This document shows, piece after piece, positions 53,720-63,380 of a stretch of DNA of 64,000 bases; within the stretch, counting starts at the first letter, position 1, and each line of letters starts with the position of its first letter. Under the pieces are notes generated by a model that was given only the letters and a program-made list of their open reading frames with translations, was not told the origin of the DNA and did no database searches. Source of the DNA: Pseudomonas palmensis (GTDB taxonomy: Bacteria > Pseudomonadota > Gammaproteobacteria > Pseudomonadales > Pseudomonadaceae); contig NZ_JAFKEC010000010.1 of assembly GCF_017848315.1 (NCBI RefSeq), positions 1 to 64,000 on the forward strand. Reading direction: 5' to 3'. The translations under genes were made by a program, and so were the position numbers.

Positions 53720-55084
53720 CTACAGTGCGGGTAAAGAGGAGCGAGCATCGGCAGCTACACTATGTGGCTTAGCGGCCGACTGCGTCTGACTGCCGCGGCG
53801 AGTATGGACGGCATTGCGTAGAATCGCGAGGAATAGACCTATACCCGCCCCCAGTATCAGCCCTAATGCTATCCATAAAAGTTTTTGGGGGGCGACCGGA
53901 TTAACCGGTTCGACGGCAAATCGATCAATGCTCACCAAGCGTAACTGGCTCAGGTCCGTGGAAATATTTTCCAGTCGAATACGTTCAGCACGCAGGGGCT
54001 CTACCCCTTTCAGAAATATTTCTTCATTTTCACGCTTGCGCAACACTTCAACCTGCCGATTGCTGATCAACAGCGAAAGCTCTCTACGGATTTGCGCAAT
54101 TCGTGGATCAGCAAAGTCATCTGACCGGCGCTTACGTAATACCTGACGCTCCGCTTCAAGCGCATCGGTACCCATGAAGTAAAGTGGTATTTGCTGGTTG
54201 TTGACCTCAGTGCGAATTACATTGCCTGATGCTTCACTATCAGCCATAGATGATGGGGTCGACGGCTTCTTCAGTCCGAGCGAGCGCGCAATATTGATGG
54301 CTTCGTCAAGCACAGAAATTCGGTCTTCCCGGCGCTGCTTAAGTTGTACACGCAGCGCCTTAAGTTCATCTTGCAACAAGGCACGACTGAGGCTGTCGCT
54401 CTCTAGCAGCTCTGCGATATTGCTTTCTTTGGTAGCATCATAATCTGCGCGCGCTGCTACCAACTTGGCATCCACTTCCTTAAGCCGATTACCGATGATA
54501 ATTTTCAAGTCATCTGACACTTGACGACGCTCGTTTTCGATTGCGTAGTTGACGAGTTCGTTCAATACGTCATGCCCGCGCACCCCTTCTGGATATCGCA
54601 TTTGGAAACCGATATATGCACTGAGCAAGTCTGCTTTCTTTGGATCCGGCTGTACCAACTTTAATGCATTGCGATTAAAGTCTTCAAATGCCTGCTCTGC
54701 GGTATATCCTGGTCGGGTGAACGCAGCCTGCAAATCGGGGTTAGATCGAAAATAACCAAGACGTGTTTCGTACGAGTCGAGCGCCGCTCCGACACGAATC
54801 AATGCGGTGCTTGGAGGCAAAGAGTAAATTTCAGAACGGTTCAGTGCGTCCAACTCATTCAGCGCAGCAGGACGCAATATAGTACTGACTTCATACTCAG
54901 GCGTGACGGTATAAGCGAACAGCGCTCCAATCACGCCAAAGAATAGTGAACAGATCACAATGAGCTTTCTTTGGCGCCATACCGCTTGCAACAGGGTCAG
55001 AATATCAAATTCGTCGCTAGTCACTACTGAGGGGATACGAGAAATACTTGCCAAACGAAGGTCCGCCTGAATAAAAAGAGACAT
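53720..55084 (-). CDS. Wzz chain-length determinant protein, long form
   Basis: 454 residues. Membrane helix 1 (KLIVICSLFFGVIGALFAYTVTP) and helix 2 near the end (LLWIALGLILGAGIGLFLAIL), with a large periplasmic coiled-coil part between them, is the Wzz/GNVR layout. PVNPVAPQKLLWIALG is the signature proline-rich stretch next to helix 2. It sets the length range of the polymer. ATG 55084 places helix 1 about 40 residues in; a GTG at 55141 is less likely. It has a basic, serine-rich C-terminal tail. Confidence 0.88.
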   Translation of the reverse strand: MSLFIQADLRLASISRIPSVVTSDEFDILTLLQAVWRQRKLIVICSLFFGVIGALFAYTVTPEYEVSTILRPAALNELDALNRSEIYSLPPSTALIRVGAALDSYETRLGYFRSNPDLQAAFTRPGYTAEQAFEDFNRNALKLVQPDPKKADLLSAYIGFQMRYPEGVRGHDVLNELVNYAIENERRQVSDDLKIIIGNRLKEVDAKLVAARADYDATKESNIAELLESDSLSRALLQDELKALRVQLKQRREDRISVLDEAINIARSLGLKKPSTPSSMADSEASGNVIRTEVNNQQIPLYFMGTDALEAERQVLRKRRSDDFADPRIAQIRRELSLLISNRQVEVLRKRENEEIFLKGVEPLRAERIRLENISTDLSQLRLVSIDRFAVEPVNPVAPQKLLWIALGLILGAGIGLFLAILRNAVHTRRGSQTQSAAKPHSVAADARSSLPAL

Positions 55085-55248
55085 TCGCCCAGAAACAGGC
55101 ACGCAACTCTTCGCTATCGACACCTTCGCCGAACTAAGCACTCGAAATCATCCCTGTCGCTAAGCGACGAGAGTATTGTGCCAGCTAACTGCGCACGTTG
55201 CCACCTGACAGTCGGCAATCAGGAATGATTTACATTAGCGGTTGCTTG

Positions 55249-56295
55249 TCATTTTTTTGGGGTGCTCGACCAGACGCGACGGAAAAGCGCCAATGTGATT
55301 CCTAGCCCAGCACCTGCCAACACGCCTAAAAACACGACAATAAATCTTTTGGGTTTGATGGGGCTATCAGGTAAATCGAGTGCGCCGTCCTGGCGGTACA
55401 CCCCCACTACGCTAGGGTCGACTTCCAGAGAGCGATAGAACGATTCCTGAGATTGCTGCTCACGGAGGTTGCTGATAAAAGGGTCATCCGAGCCACGCTT
55501 CTGCAGATTCTCAATTTCAGCCTGTAGTGCTTTACTGCCTCGCATGTAGGTCAGGGCCCCATCCATCCCGGCGGAGACCTCAGTTGAGAGGTTCCCAGAA
55601 ATGATGGGCGGTCGTTCCAGGTTAATCGATTTGGCAATCGTCAACGCTTCCTCCAGTTGCGCAATCTGGTCGTCGCGTAGTCTCTTCGCATTTTCCCTCG
55701 CCGTTGTTATCTGACGCTCAAGGTTGTTCGCTTTGACTGAAGCATCTGCCTTGAGATCCTTTAGGATTTCGAGCTTTGCTCGATACCCTGCCATTTCCCC
55801 ATATTGCACCGCCCAGCTAACAGCTAGATTTGGGTCTGGCATATTGACAGTAATAGCGAAACGCGTCGGAATTTCCTTGTTCGCAATAGTCACTTTCAGC
55901 ACTTTGCTCAGATCCTCATACAGCTCATCTTGGGAGCCTAGGCGCTCTTGAGCGCTCAGTGCCGGCAGGTAGACGTCCTGAAAAAACCTACGACGCAACG
56001 ACTCCGACTGCAAATTACGTACATACACATCATAGACGTCCTTCACCGTCAGCATTCCCAGCTCGGAATCTCCCCCACGTCCGTAATTCAGATGCGCAAT
56101 GTCATTCTGCGATGGCGGCTGCACGAACACCTTGGCCTCGTACACCGGCGTCGCCAGCAGCGCATAAGCTACAGCCGCCCCACCGACAACCAATGTCGTC
56201 AGAATGATGAGCAGCTTTTGTTGCCAGAGCCCACGGATCAGCTCAATCAAGTCGATCTCGTCATCTCTTACGACACGTTCACGGTGGTTGGACAT
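55249..56295 (-). CDS. wzz: Wzz chain-length determinant protein
   Basis: 348 residues. Head MSNHRERVVRDDEIDLIELI, helix 1 (KLLIILTTLVVGGAAVAYALL) followed by PVYEAKVFVQPPSQNDI, a coiled periplasmic part, then DSPIKPKRFIVVFLGVLAGAGLGI (proline-rich plus helix 2) and a basic end. This is the canonical Wzz form. Ribosome site AAGGAAT lies before ATG 56295. It is the first gene of the leftward cluster, so the main promoter is expected at 56300-56570, which lies in or just beside the exonuclease pseudogene remnant. Confidence 0.93.
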   Translation of the reverse strand: MSNHRERVVRDDEIDLIELIRGLWQQKLLIILTTLVVGGAAVAYALLATPVYEAKVFVQPPSQNDIAHLNYGRGGDSELGMLTVKDVYDVYVRNLQSESLRRRFFQDVYLPALSAQERLGSQDELYEDLSKVLKVTIANKEIPTRFAITVNMPDPNLAVSWAVQYGEMAGYRAKLEILKDLKADASVKANNLERQITTARENAKRLRDDQIAQLEEALTIAKSINLERPPIISGNLSTEVSAGMDGALTYMRGSKALQAEIENLQKRGSDDPFISNLREQQSQESFYRSLEVDPSVVGVYRQDGALDLPDSPIKPKRFIVVFLGVLAGAGLGITLALFRRVWSSTPKK

Positions 56296-56572
56296 TTATT
56301 ATGTAATTCCTTAAACCCAAATTTTCGTTTGAGACCGGTGCAAGCTAAAAAGCAAGTCGTGAAAGCCTGATATCAATTGCACATCAACTTGGTTTATTTC
56401 GTTACCAAACCATAGCTTAGTGCCGTTTATCAAACCTGCACGCCCATCTGACGTATTTTCGTACGCAGCCAGCCCGATGCGGCACATCGAAATACGAGCG
56501 CGCAATCAGCCAAGAAGTTCCCTTCAACTCCTCGTCAAGTTCTCACCTACTACAACCTCGACCACCCCGCAC

Positions 56573-57607
56573 TCATGCTATCAAAGTCTTGCAAAAAGCC
56601 TGCTCTGCGCGTGTACCCCCACGCACCAACCGAACCTGCTCAGGCCACACCTACATGCCCGTAACAAACTCGACCAACCCTGCATGCACGGAATATCCAC
56701 TCAGGGTCGCCACCTTCGCCCTTTGTTTCATGCATTTCGCAATCCAGATTTACCGTTACGACACCTTGCGCATCTTCGCTGGCTTGAATCAACGCCTCTG
56801 GTTCACCCTTGCCCTGATACCCCAAAAAAACTCCTAGTGCCGCGAATCGCCAAGCATAGCTTTGAGGTAATTCACGATGTGCTCACCCTTACATATGCTA
56901 TTGCCCAAGGCAGGCCCGTGATGGCCAGGTGGCTCGCACCCTGACATGCTTCGATCGTGATCAACTGACGAGAATGCAAGGGCCGCCTGCCCTACTCCAG
57001 TTGCTGGCCACGCATCGTCACCCCAGAATTCATTGAGCTCGCGATAATCCTAGGTAAAGAAGCTGGCTAGTGGCGACTCGAGATTGATCGGTAACTGCGG
57101 CCAATCTACCGCCTGCCGGTTACAGCGCAGTCGCTCATCTGCACTCAATGACCTAGATGCAGGACGACCTCGATCTCGTACAGCTGCTTCTGGGTGCGCT
57201 CTGCACTGAGAGCTGGTATGAGCAAAGTGCCGTGCCCACCATAGCCCGTTCGATCATGCGTTCAATGCGCTGACTGCGCGCTCCACATCGCGCTTGACCG
57301 AGGCAGCACCAAAGACCAACGCATCCTCTGGGACCAACGGCAGCAACTTTGCGGTAGGGTGGTTGAAATTAATCGGGCAACTGAAACCCGCAGACAGCAA
57401 ATCCGGAGTACGGCCTACATTATCGAGGTGATTGCGAGTAAGCAGCGGCGCCTTAATGCCACCTATAGGAAGGTCAATGCATGCAGCTTCCGCCTGGAAC
57501 AGGCTGCAGTCGATCAATATGCTGCAGTTGGCGTTTAGGTGCAGTTGATGGCAAGAGCCTGTGGCACCTTGAGTGGCGCCGTGTTCGGTGGCTGTAGGAT
57601 GTATCAT
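56573..57607 (-). pseudogene. Decayed MBL-fold/beta-CASP RNA-exonuclease-like gene
   Basis: Translation on the minus strand in changing frames gives the parts of one protein in order. 57607-57254: GATGSCHQLHLNANCSILID, LLTRNHLDNVGRTPDLLSAG (degenerate from LTHxHxDHxGR) and NHPTAKLLPLVPEDAL, then a stop. Next, about 57200: LIPALSAERTQKQLYEIEVV; then about 57110-57050 LPINLESPLASFFT with a stop; then about 56880: HIVNYLKAMLGDSRH; then 56825-56720: GYQGKGEPEALIQASEDAQG; then about 56700-56580: LSGYSVHAGLVEFVTGM and PEQVRLVRGG. These are successive blocks of the beta-CASP exonuclease family, with frameshifts, stops and an internal deletion of over 100 residues. Confidence 0.8.
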
Positions 57608-57625
57608 TAGGGCACGTTGTCCGGT

Positions 57626-57659
57626 GTGTTTTATGGAGGGCCATTACTCCATAAAACAC
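57626..57659. repeat. Perfect 13-base inverted repeat
   Basis: GTGTTTTATGGAG (57626-57638) and its exact reverse complement (57647-57659) flank the 8-base spacer GGCCATTA. It lies between lapA and the pseudogene. It has no T tract on either side in the usual terminator form. Confidence 0.9.
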
Positions 57660-57741
57660 GGGCACTGCCCCGTGGGCAATTCAGTCAGTAGCTGTAGGAA
57701 GGCTCTACTTTGGATAATAGATGGATGCACGCGGGCCCGAT

Positions 57742-57984
57742 TTACTGATCACTGCGTCGCATGCGACCTCTGGCACGCACTGCAACATATGCCCCCATCA
57801 CCGGCCCAACCAGCAACCCACCCACCAAGGCAACCAGCACCACAACCGACAACGGCAACGCCGGCGCAGCCCACCCAAACAGCACCAATGCCACCGACTG
57901 CTGGTTCTCCAGCACAAACAGCAGCACCACCGCCGCAACGGCCAGCACCACCAGCGCCAGCACTACACGCTTGAGGTTACGCAT
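57742..57984 (-). CDS. lapA: LapA family membrane protein (lipopolysaccharide assembly protein A type)
   Basis: 80 residues, two membrane helices (VVLALVVLAVAAVVLLFVLEN and LSVVVLVALVGGLLVGPVMG) with the family motif ENQQSVALVLFGW between them and a basic end. LapA (DUF1049) helps control LPS synthesis through LpxC stability in enteric bacteria. It follows ihfB by 24 bases on the same strand, the normal order rpsA-ihfB-lapA. This is the right flank of the variable locus. Confidence 0.92.
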   Translation of the reverse strand: MRNLKRVVLALVVLAVAAVVLLFVLENQQSVALVLFGWAAPALPLSVVVLVALVGGLLVGPVMGAYVAVRARGRMRRSDQ

Positions 57985-58008
57985 GACTTGCTCCTTGCTC
58001 AGCGGCCA

Positions 58009-58302
58009 TCATGCGCCCTCCTCCTCATCGTTGACCCGATCACGCAACTCTTTACCGGGCTTGAAATGCGGCACGAACTTGCCGTCCAGACTCACCGACT
58101 GCCCCGTCTTCGGGTTACGACCCAGGCGCGGCGCCCGGTAATGCAGCGAGAAGCTGCCAAAGCCGCGGATCTCGATTCGATCCCCTGTAGCCAGGCACTG
58201 GGACATCTGCTCAAGCATGGTCTTGATGGCCAGCTCCACATCCTTCGATGAAAGCAGCCCTTGATGGGTGACAATACGTTCGATCAGCTCCGACTTCGTC
58301 AT
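58009..58302 (-). CDS. ihfB: Integration host factor beta subunit
   Basis: 97 residues, full length. [27 protein letters not shown] and the DNA-bending arm [30 protein letters not shown] are standard IHF-beta. With IhfA it bends DNA in recombination, replication and at sigma-54 promoters such as the one at 22.87 kb. The ATG at 58302 has a GAAGGGA ribosome site. Confidence 0.97.
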   Translation of the reverse strand: MTKSELIERIVTHQGLLSSKDVELAIKTMLEQMSQCLATGDRIEIRGFGSFSLHYRAPRLGRNPKTGQSVSLDGKFVPHFKPGKELRDRVNDEEEGA

Positions 58303-58618
58303 ATTTTTCCCTTCTTTATCAAGCAGCTAGATCATTGCTTACTCTGTTTGTAGCACGCCCTAGCTGATTTGAACAGGGTGGTTCTTGACTTAATAAAATT
58401 TTCAAGATTTGCACACAAGGGTGACAAGTGAGTGCCGCTGCCCGCAGGTGAGGCGGGGCAAGGGATTGGCGCATTTGCTTCGCCCTGACGTGGACGAATC
58501 CGCCCTGGCGGAACACAGGAAGGCATGGGACCCCCTGCAGACTCATCCGCAAACAGACATGAATCGCAGGCACAAAAAAGGGCGACCGAAGTCGCCCTTT
58601 TTAATGATCAAGCAGAAC
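58303..58618. other. Gap between ihfB and rpsA (316 bases)
   Basis: No gene seen. It contains the rpsA terminator at its right end and must hold an ihfB promoter; an AT-rich stretch at 58370-58415 is a candidate. Confidence 0.5.
58573..58603 (-). terminator. Terminator of rpsA
   Basis: AAAGGGCGAC-TTCG-GTCGCCCTTT stem with a UUCG-type loop and flanking T tract (TTTTTTGTG on the minus strand). Confidence 0.9.
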
Positions 58619-60295
58619 TCAGTTCTGTTTGGCCATTGCTTCGCGCAGCAGTGCAGCCATGGTGGTATCGGCAGCAGCTTCCGGAGCGGCTTTCAGGCTC
58701 TGGATTGCTTCTTTCTCTTCAGCATCGTCTTTCGACTTGATGGAGAGGTTGATTACGCGGCTCTTGCGGTCAACGCTGATGATCTTGGCTTCAACTTCTT
58801 CGCCTTCCTTCAGGACGTTACGCGCGTCTTCAACGCGGTCACGGCTGATTTCGGAAGCTTTCAGAGTGGCTTCGATATCGTCGGCCAGGGTGATGATAGC
58901 GCCCTTGGCGTCAACTTCTTTAACGATACCTTTTACGATAGCGCCTTTGTCGTTGACAGCAACGTAGTTGGAGAACGGATCGTCTTCCAGCTGCTTGATA
59001 CCCAGGGAGATACGCTCGCGCTCTGGGTCAACCGACAGGATGACGGTGTCCAGCTCGTCGCCCTTCTTGAAGCGACGCACGGCTTCTTCGCCCACTTCGT
59101 TCCAGGAGATGTCGGACAGGTGAACCAGACCGTCGATGCCGCCGTCCAGACCAATGAAGATACCGAAATCGGTGATCGACTTGATGGTGCCGGAGATCTT
59201 GTCGCCCTTGTTGAACTGGCCAGAGAAGTCTTCCCATGGGTTCGACTTGCACTGCTTGATGCCCAGGGAGATACGACGACGCTCTTCGTCGATGTCCAGA
59301 ACCATGACTTCCACTTCGTCGCCGACTTGTACGACTTTCGAAGGGTGGATGTTCTTGTTGGTCCAGTCCATTTCGGAAACGTGTACCAGGCCTTCCACGC
59401 CTTCTTCCAGCTCTGCGAAGCAGCCGTAGTCGGTCAGGTTGGTGACGCGCGCCATGACGCGGGTGCTTTCTGGGTAACGTGCCTTGATAGCAACCCATGG
59501 GTCTTCGCCCAGTTGCTTCAGGCCCAGCGAAACGCGGTTACGCTCACGATCATACTTCAGTACCTTGACGTCGATCTCGTCGCCAACGTTGACGATTTCC
59601 GACGGGTGCTTGATACGCTTCCAGGCCATGTCGGTGATGTGCAGCAGGCCATCAACGCCGCCCAGGTCAACGAATGCGCCGTAGTCGGTGAGGTTCTTGA
59701 CGATACCTTTGACTTGCTGGCCTTCCTGCAGCGATTCCAGCAGAGCTTCGCGCTCGGCGCTGTTTTCGGCTTCCAGGACACTGCGACGGGAAACGACAAC
59801 GTTGTTGCGCTTCTGGTCCAGCTTGATGACCTTGAATTCCAGCTCTTTGCCTTCGAGGTGGGTGGTGTCGCGCACTGGGCGGACATCAACCAGGGAGCCC
59901 GGCAGGAACGCACGGATACCGTTAACGTCGACAGTGAAGCCGCCTTTAACCTTACCGTTGATAACGCCCTTGACCACTTCTTCGGCGGCGAAAGCTGCTT
60001 CCAGAACAATCCAGCACTCGGCGCGCTTGGCTTTTTCACGGGACAGCTTGGTTTCGCCAAAGCCGTCTTCGACCGCGTCCAGCGCAACGTGAACTTCGTC
60101 ACCGACCTTGATGGTCAGCTCGCCAGCTTCGTTGTAGAACTGCTCGAGCGGGATGACGCCCTCGGACTTCAGACCGGCGTGGACAGTAACCCAGTCACCG
60201 TCGATATCGACAACGATACCGGTGATGATCGCACCTGGTTGAAGGTTGAGGGTTTTCAGGCTTTCTTCAAAGAGTTCTGCAAAGCTTTCGCTCAT
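58619..60295 (-). CDS. rpsA: 30S ribosomal protein S1
   Basis: 558 residues with six S1 RNA-binding repeats, each of the type G-x-V-x3-(T/D)-x-G-(A/C/I)-F/V-(V/A)-x-L-x-G-V-x-G-L (for example [20 protein letters not shown] and [20 protein letters not shown]). It binds mRNA at the 30S subunit. The acidic N-terminus [21 protein letters not shown] is typical. Ribosome site AGGAATT precedes ATG 60295. It follows cmk, the conserved order. Confidence 0.98.
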   Translation of the reverse strand: MSESFAELFEESLKTLNLQPGAIITGIVVDIDGDWVTVHAGLKSEGVIPLEQFYNEAGELTIKVGDEVHVALDAVEDGFGETKLSREKAKRAECWIVLEAAFAAEEVVKGVINGKVKGGFTVDVNGIRAFLPGSLVDVRPVRDTTHLEGKELEFKVIKLDQKRNNVVVSRRSVLEAENSAEREALLESLQEGQQVKGIVKNLTDYGAFVDLGGVDGLLHITDMAWKRIKHPSEIVNVGDEIDVKVLKYDRERNRVSLGLKQLGEDPWVAIKARYPESTRVMARVTNLTDYGCFAELEEGVEGLVHVSEMDWTNKNIHPSKVVQVGDEVEVMVLDIDEERRRISLGIKQCKSNPWEDFSGQFNKGDKISGTIKSITDFGIFIGLDGGIDGLVHLSDISWNEVGEEAVRRFKKGDELDTVILSVDPERERISLGIKQLEDDPFSNYVAVNDKGAIVKGIVKEVDAKGAIITLADDIEATLKASEISRDRVEDARNVLKEGEEVEAKIISVDRKSRVINLSIKSKDDAEEKEAIQSLKAAPEAAADTTMAALLREAMAKQN

Positions 60296-60419
60296 TTTAA
60301 TTCCTGTAGATTAGGGCGAGACATACGCCCATCAGCCACATTCCAGACAATGTGGGTTTCGTTCATATAAAGGGAAAGCCTGCAGGACGTTGACTGGTGC
60401 CCCTGCATGCCGCCCTGTA

Positions 60420-61106
60420 TCAGGCGATATCGCGAAGTGCGATCTCGCTTCTGATGCGTTGCAACACCTGTTCGATGGACAATTCCGTGGAATCCAGCTG
60501 GATTGCATCGGCCGCCGGCTTGAGCGGGGCCACTGCGCGCTGGGTGTCGCGCTCATCACGCGCACGTATCTCATCTAGCAGACTCGACAGACTAACATCA
60601 TCGCCCTTGCCCTTCAACTGCAAGTAACGACGACGCGCCCGCTCCTCGGCGCTGGCCGTGAGGAAAATCTTCAAGGGCGCGTCTGGGAACACCACCGTCC
60701 CCATGTCGCGCCCATCGGCGATCAGGCCGGGAGACTCCTGAAACGCCCGCTGGCGCTGCAGCAGCGCATCACGCACCGCCGGCAGCGAAGCCACCATCGA
60801 TGCGCCAGCGCCCACGGTTTCGGTACGGATCACATTGCTCACATCATCCCCCTCGAGGATGATCTGCTGCAACTTGCCCGGCTCGGCGGCGATGAACTGC
60901 ACGTCCAGATGGGCGGCCAGCTTGACCAGCAGCTCTTCATTGGTCAGGTCGACACCGTGGTTGCCGGCGGCGAATGCCAGTAGGCGGTACAGAGCCCCGG
61001 AATCCAGCAGCTTCCAGCCCAGCTCGCGGGCCAGCATGCCGGCAACGGTACCCTTGCCAGAACCGCTAGGCCCGTCGATGGTGATGACCGGTGCCAGCGC
61101 GTTCAC
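60420..61106 (-). CDS. cmk: Cytidylate kinase
   Basis: 228 residues from GTG 61106. It phosphorylates CMP/dCMP. P-loop [20 protein letters not shown], then [15 protein letters not shown] and [20 protein letters not shown] (CMP site) and the [13 protein letters not shown]. The GTGA overlaps the stop of tyrA-aroA by four bases, so translation is coupled. Confidence 0.97.
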   Translation of the reverse strand: MNALAPVITIDGPSGSGKGTVAGMLARELGWKLLDSGALYRLLAFAAGNHGVDLTNEELLVKLAAHLDVQFIAAEPGKLQQIILEGDDVSNVIRTETVGAGASMVASLPAVRDALLQRQRAFQESPGLIADGRDMGTVVFPDAPLKIFLTASAEERARRRYLQLKGKGDDVSLSSLLDEIRARDERDTQRAVAPLKPAADAIQLDSTELSIEQVLQRIRSEIALRDIA

Positions 61107-63340
61107 GACTTGCCCTCTTCAGCTACGCGGATGCCGACTTCGGCACACAGCGCGAGGAAGTTGGGGAACGAGGTGGCGACGTTGGCACAGTCATGGATGC
61201 GAATCGGCGCGCAAGCGCGCAGCGAGGCGACGCTGAAGGCCATGGAGATACGGTGGTCGCCATGCCCATGCACTTCGCCGCCACCGATGCTGCCGCCGTC
61301 GATGATGATGCCGTCCGGGGTAGGTTCGCACTTCACGCCCAGCGCCAGCAGGCCGTCGGCCATGACCTGGATGCGATCCGACTCCTTCACCCGCAGCTCT
61401 TCGGCGCCGCGCAGCACGGTACGCCCTTCGGCACAGGCCGCAGCCACGAACAGCACCGGGAACTCGTCGATCGCCAGGGGCACCAGGTGCTCCGGAATCT
61501 CGATACCCTTGAGCCTGGCGCCGCGCACTCGCAGGTCGGCTACCGGCTCGCCGCCGACTTCACGCTGGTTTTCCAGGGTGATGTCGCCGCCCATCAGCTG
61601 CAGAATGTCGATGACACCAGTGCGGGTCGGGTTGATGCCGACGTGCTCCAGTACCAGCTCCGAACCCTCGGCAATCGAGGCCGCGACCAGGAAGAAGGCC
61701 GCCGAGGAGATATCGGCCGGCACCTCGATGTGGGTGGCGGTCAGCTTGCCACCGGACTCCAGCGAGGCGGTAGGGCCATCGACGCTCACGCTGTAGCCAA
61801 AACCGCGCAGCATGCGCTCGGTATGGTCACGGGTAGGCGCAGGCTCGGTGACGGTAGTCTTGCCCTGGGCATACAGGCCGGCCAGCAACAGGCAGGATTT
61901 GACCTGGGCACTGGCCATCGGCAGTTTGTAATCCAGCGCCTTGAGCGTATGGCCACCGCGGATGGTCATCGGCGGGCGGCCCTCGGCGGCGGTCTCGATG
62001 ACCGCACCCATTTCGCGCAGCGGGTTGGCCACACGGTTCATCGGGCGCTTGGACAGCGAAGCATCGCCGGTCAGCACGGTGTCGAACGGCTGCGCGGCCA
62101 GCAGGCCGGACAGCAGGCGCATCGAGGTACCCGAGTTGCCCAGGTAGATCGGGCCAGGCGGCGGCTTGAGGCCATTGAGCCCCACCCCGTGAATGGTCAC
62201 GCGACCATGGTGCGGGCCTTCGATGACCACGCCCATGTCGCGGAACGCCTGCAGGGTCGCCAGCGCATCCTCACCCTCGAGGAAGCCTTCCACCTCGGTG
62301 GTGCCTTCGGCCAGGGAGCCGAGCATGATCGAGCGGTGGGAAATCGATTTGTCGCCTGGTACGCGAATACGGCCGGACAGGCGGCCACCAGGTTGTGCCA
62401 GGAAAATCAGGTCGTTGGAGTTCATAGCGTCCACATAGGCCCGACGGGCCAGGATTTTACTGAAATGCTCGCGGGCAACCCGAGCGCGGGTGAAAACGCC
62501 CAGCAGCTGGTGCCCATCCCCTGCATCGACCGCGTCGCGCAAGGCGTCGAGGTCGCTGCGAAATGTATCCAGTGTGCGCAGGACAGCCTCGCGGTTGGCG
62601 AGGAAGATGTCATGCCACATGACCGGGTCGCTTCCGGCGATTCTTGTGAAATCGCGGAACCCACCGGCAGCGTAACGGAAGATATCGAGGTTTTCATTGC
62701 GCTTGGCCAGCGAATCGACCAGGCCGAAAGCCAGCAGATGCGGCAGATGACTGGTTGCCGCCAGCACTTCGTCGTGGCGCTCCACCTGCATGTGCTCGAC
62801 ATCGGCATCCAGTGCACGCCACAGGCGATCGACCAGCGCCAGGGCGGCCGGGTCGGTTTCTGCCAGCGGCGTGAGAATCACCTTGTGGCGACGGAACAGG
62901 GCGGCATTGGAGGCCTCCACCCCACTCTGCTCGGAGCCCGCGATCGGATGGCCAGGTACGAAACGCGGCAGTTTCTCGGCAAAGGCTTCGCGCGCAGCAC
63001 GCACCACGTTGCCCTTGGCGCTGCCCACATCAGTCAGCACCGCCGCACCCAGGTCAAGCTGCGCCAGGCGCGCCAGGAGCTTTTCCATGGCCAGGATCGG
63101 CACCGCCAGCTGGATCACGTCAGCCCCGACACAGGCCGCAGCCAGGTCCTCTTCACAACGGTCGACCACACCCAGCTCGACCGCCAGCTTGCGCGACTGC
63201 GGGTCCAGGTCGACACCGACCACCTCGCGGCACAGGCCACTTTCGCGCAGGCCCTTGGCGAACGAGCCGCCAATCAGGCCCAGGCCCACCACCACCAGCC
63301 GGCCAATGACGGGCCCGCCTTGCTTTACGACTTCAACCAC
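61103..63340 (-). CDS. tyrA-aroA: Bifunctional prephenate dehydrogenase / EPSP synthase
   Basis: 745 residues from GTG 63340. Residues about 10-300 are prephenate dehydrogenase: [18 protein letters not shown] (NAD site), [12 protein letters not shown] and [14 protein letters not shown] (catalytic His). Residues about 315-745 are EPSP synthase: [37 protein letters not shown] and the LRVKESDRI site. The former makes hydroxyphenylpyruvate for tyrosine, the latter makes EPSP, the substrate of AroC. This natural fusion is normal in Pseudomonas. It lies 40 bases after pheA, in the order pheA, tyrA-aroA, cmk, rpsA, ihfB. Confidence 0.96.
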   Translation of the reverse strand: MVEVVKQGGPVIGRLVVVGLGLIGGSFAKGLRESGLCREVVGVDLDPQSRKLAVELGVVDRCEEDLAAACVGADVIQLAVPILAMEKLLARLAQLDLGAAVLTDVGSAKGNVVRAAREAFAEKLPRFVPGHPIAGSEQSGVEASNAALFRRHKVILTPLAETDPAALALVDRLWRALDADVEHMQVERHDEVLAATSHLPHLLAFGLVDSLAKRNENLDIFRYAAGGFRDFTRIAGSDPVMWHDIFLANREAVLRTLDTFRSDLDALRDAVDAGDGHQLLGVFTRARVAREHFSKILARRAYVDAMNSNDLIFLAQPGGRLSGRIRVPGDKSISHRSIMLGSLAEGTTEVEGFLEGEDALATLQAFRDMGVVIEGPHHGRVTIHGVGLNGLKPPPGPIYLGNSGTSMRLLSGLLAAQPFDTVLTGDASLSKRPMNRVANPLREMGAVIETAAEGRPPMTIRGGHTLKALDYKLPMASAQVKSCLLLAGLYAQGKTTVTEPAPTRDHTERMLRGFGYSVSVDGPTASLESGGKLTATHIEVPADISSAAFFLVAASIAEGSELVLEHVGINPTRTGVIDILQLMGGDITLENQREVGGEPVADLRVRGARLKGIEIPEHLVPLAIDEFPVLFVAAACAEGRTVLRGAEELRVKESDRIQVMADGLLALGVKCEPTPDGIIIDGGSIGGGEVHGHGDHRISMAFSVASLRACAPIRIHDCANVATSFPNFLALCAEVGIRVAEEGKS

Positions 63341-63380
63341 GGAGCAGGACCCTGTTCAGAACATCACGCATTGGCATACC

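Noticed and set aside
38850..56295. A wbpM-type 4,6-dehydratase in the O-antigen locus
   Set aside because: Looked for because it often sits in this Pseudomonas locus; no such motif is present in any frame, and the WcaJ-type enzyme is the only initiating enzyme.
56420..56944. 174-codon plus-strand open frame upstream of wzz
   Set aside because: It lies opposite the colinear blocks of the exonuclease relic and has no ribosome site or domain.
58409..60370. Long open frame (653 codons) opposite rpsA
   Set aside because: Antisense shadow of the S1 repeats; it has no ribosome site and no domain of its own.
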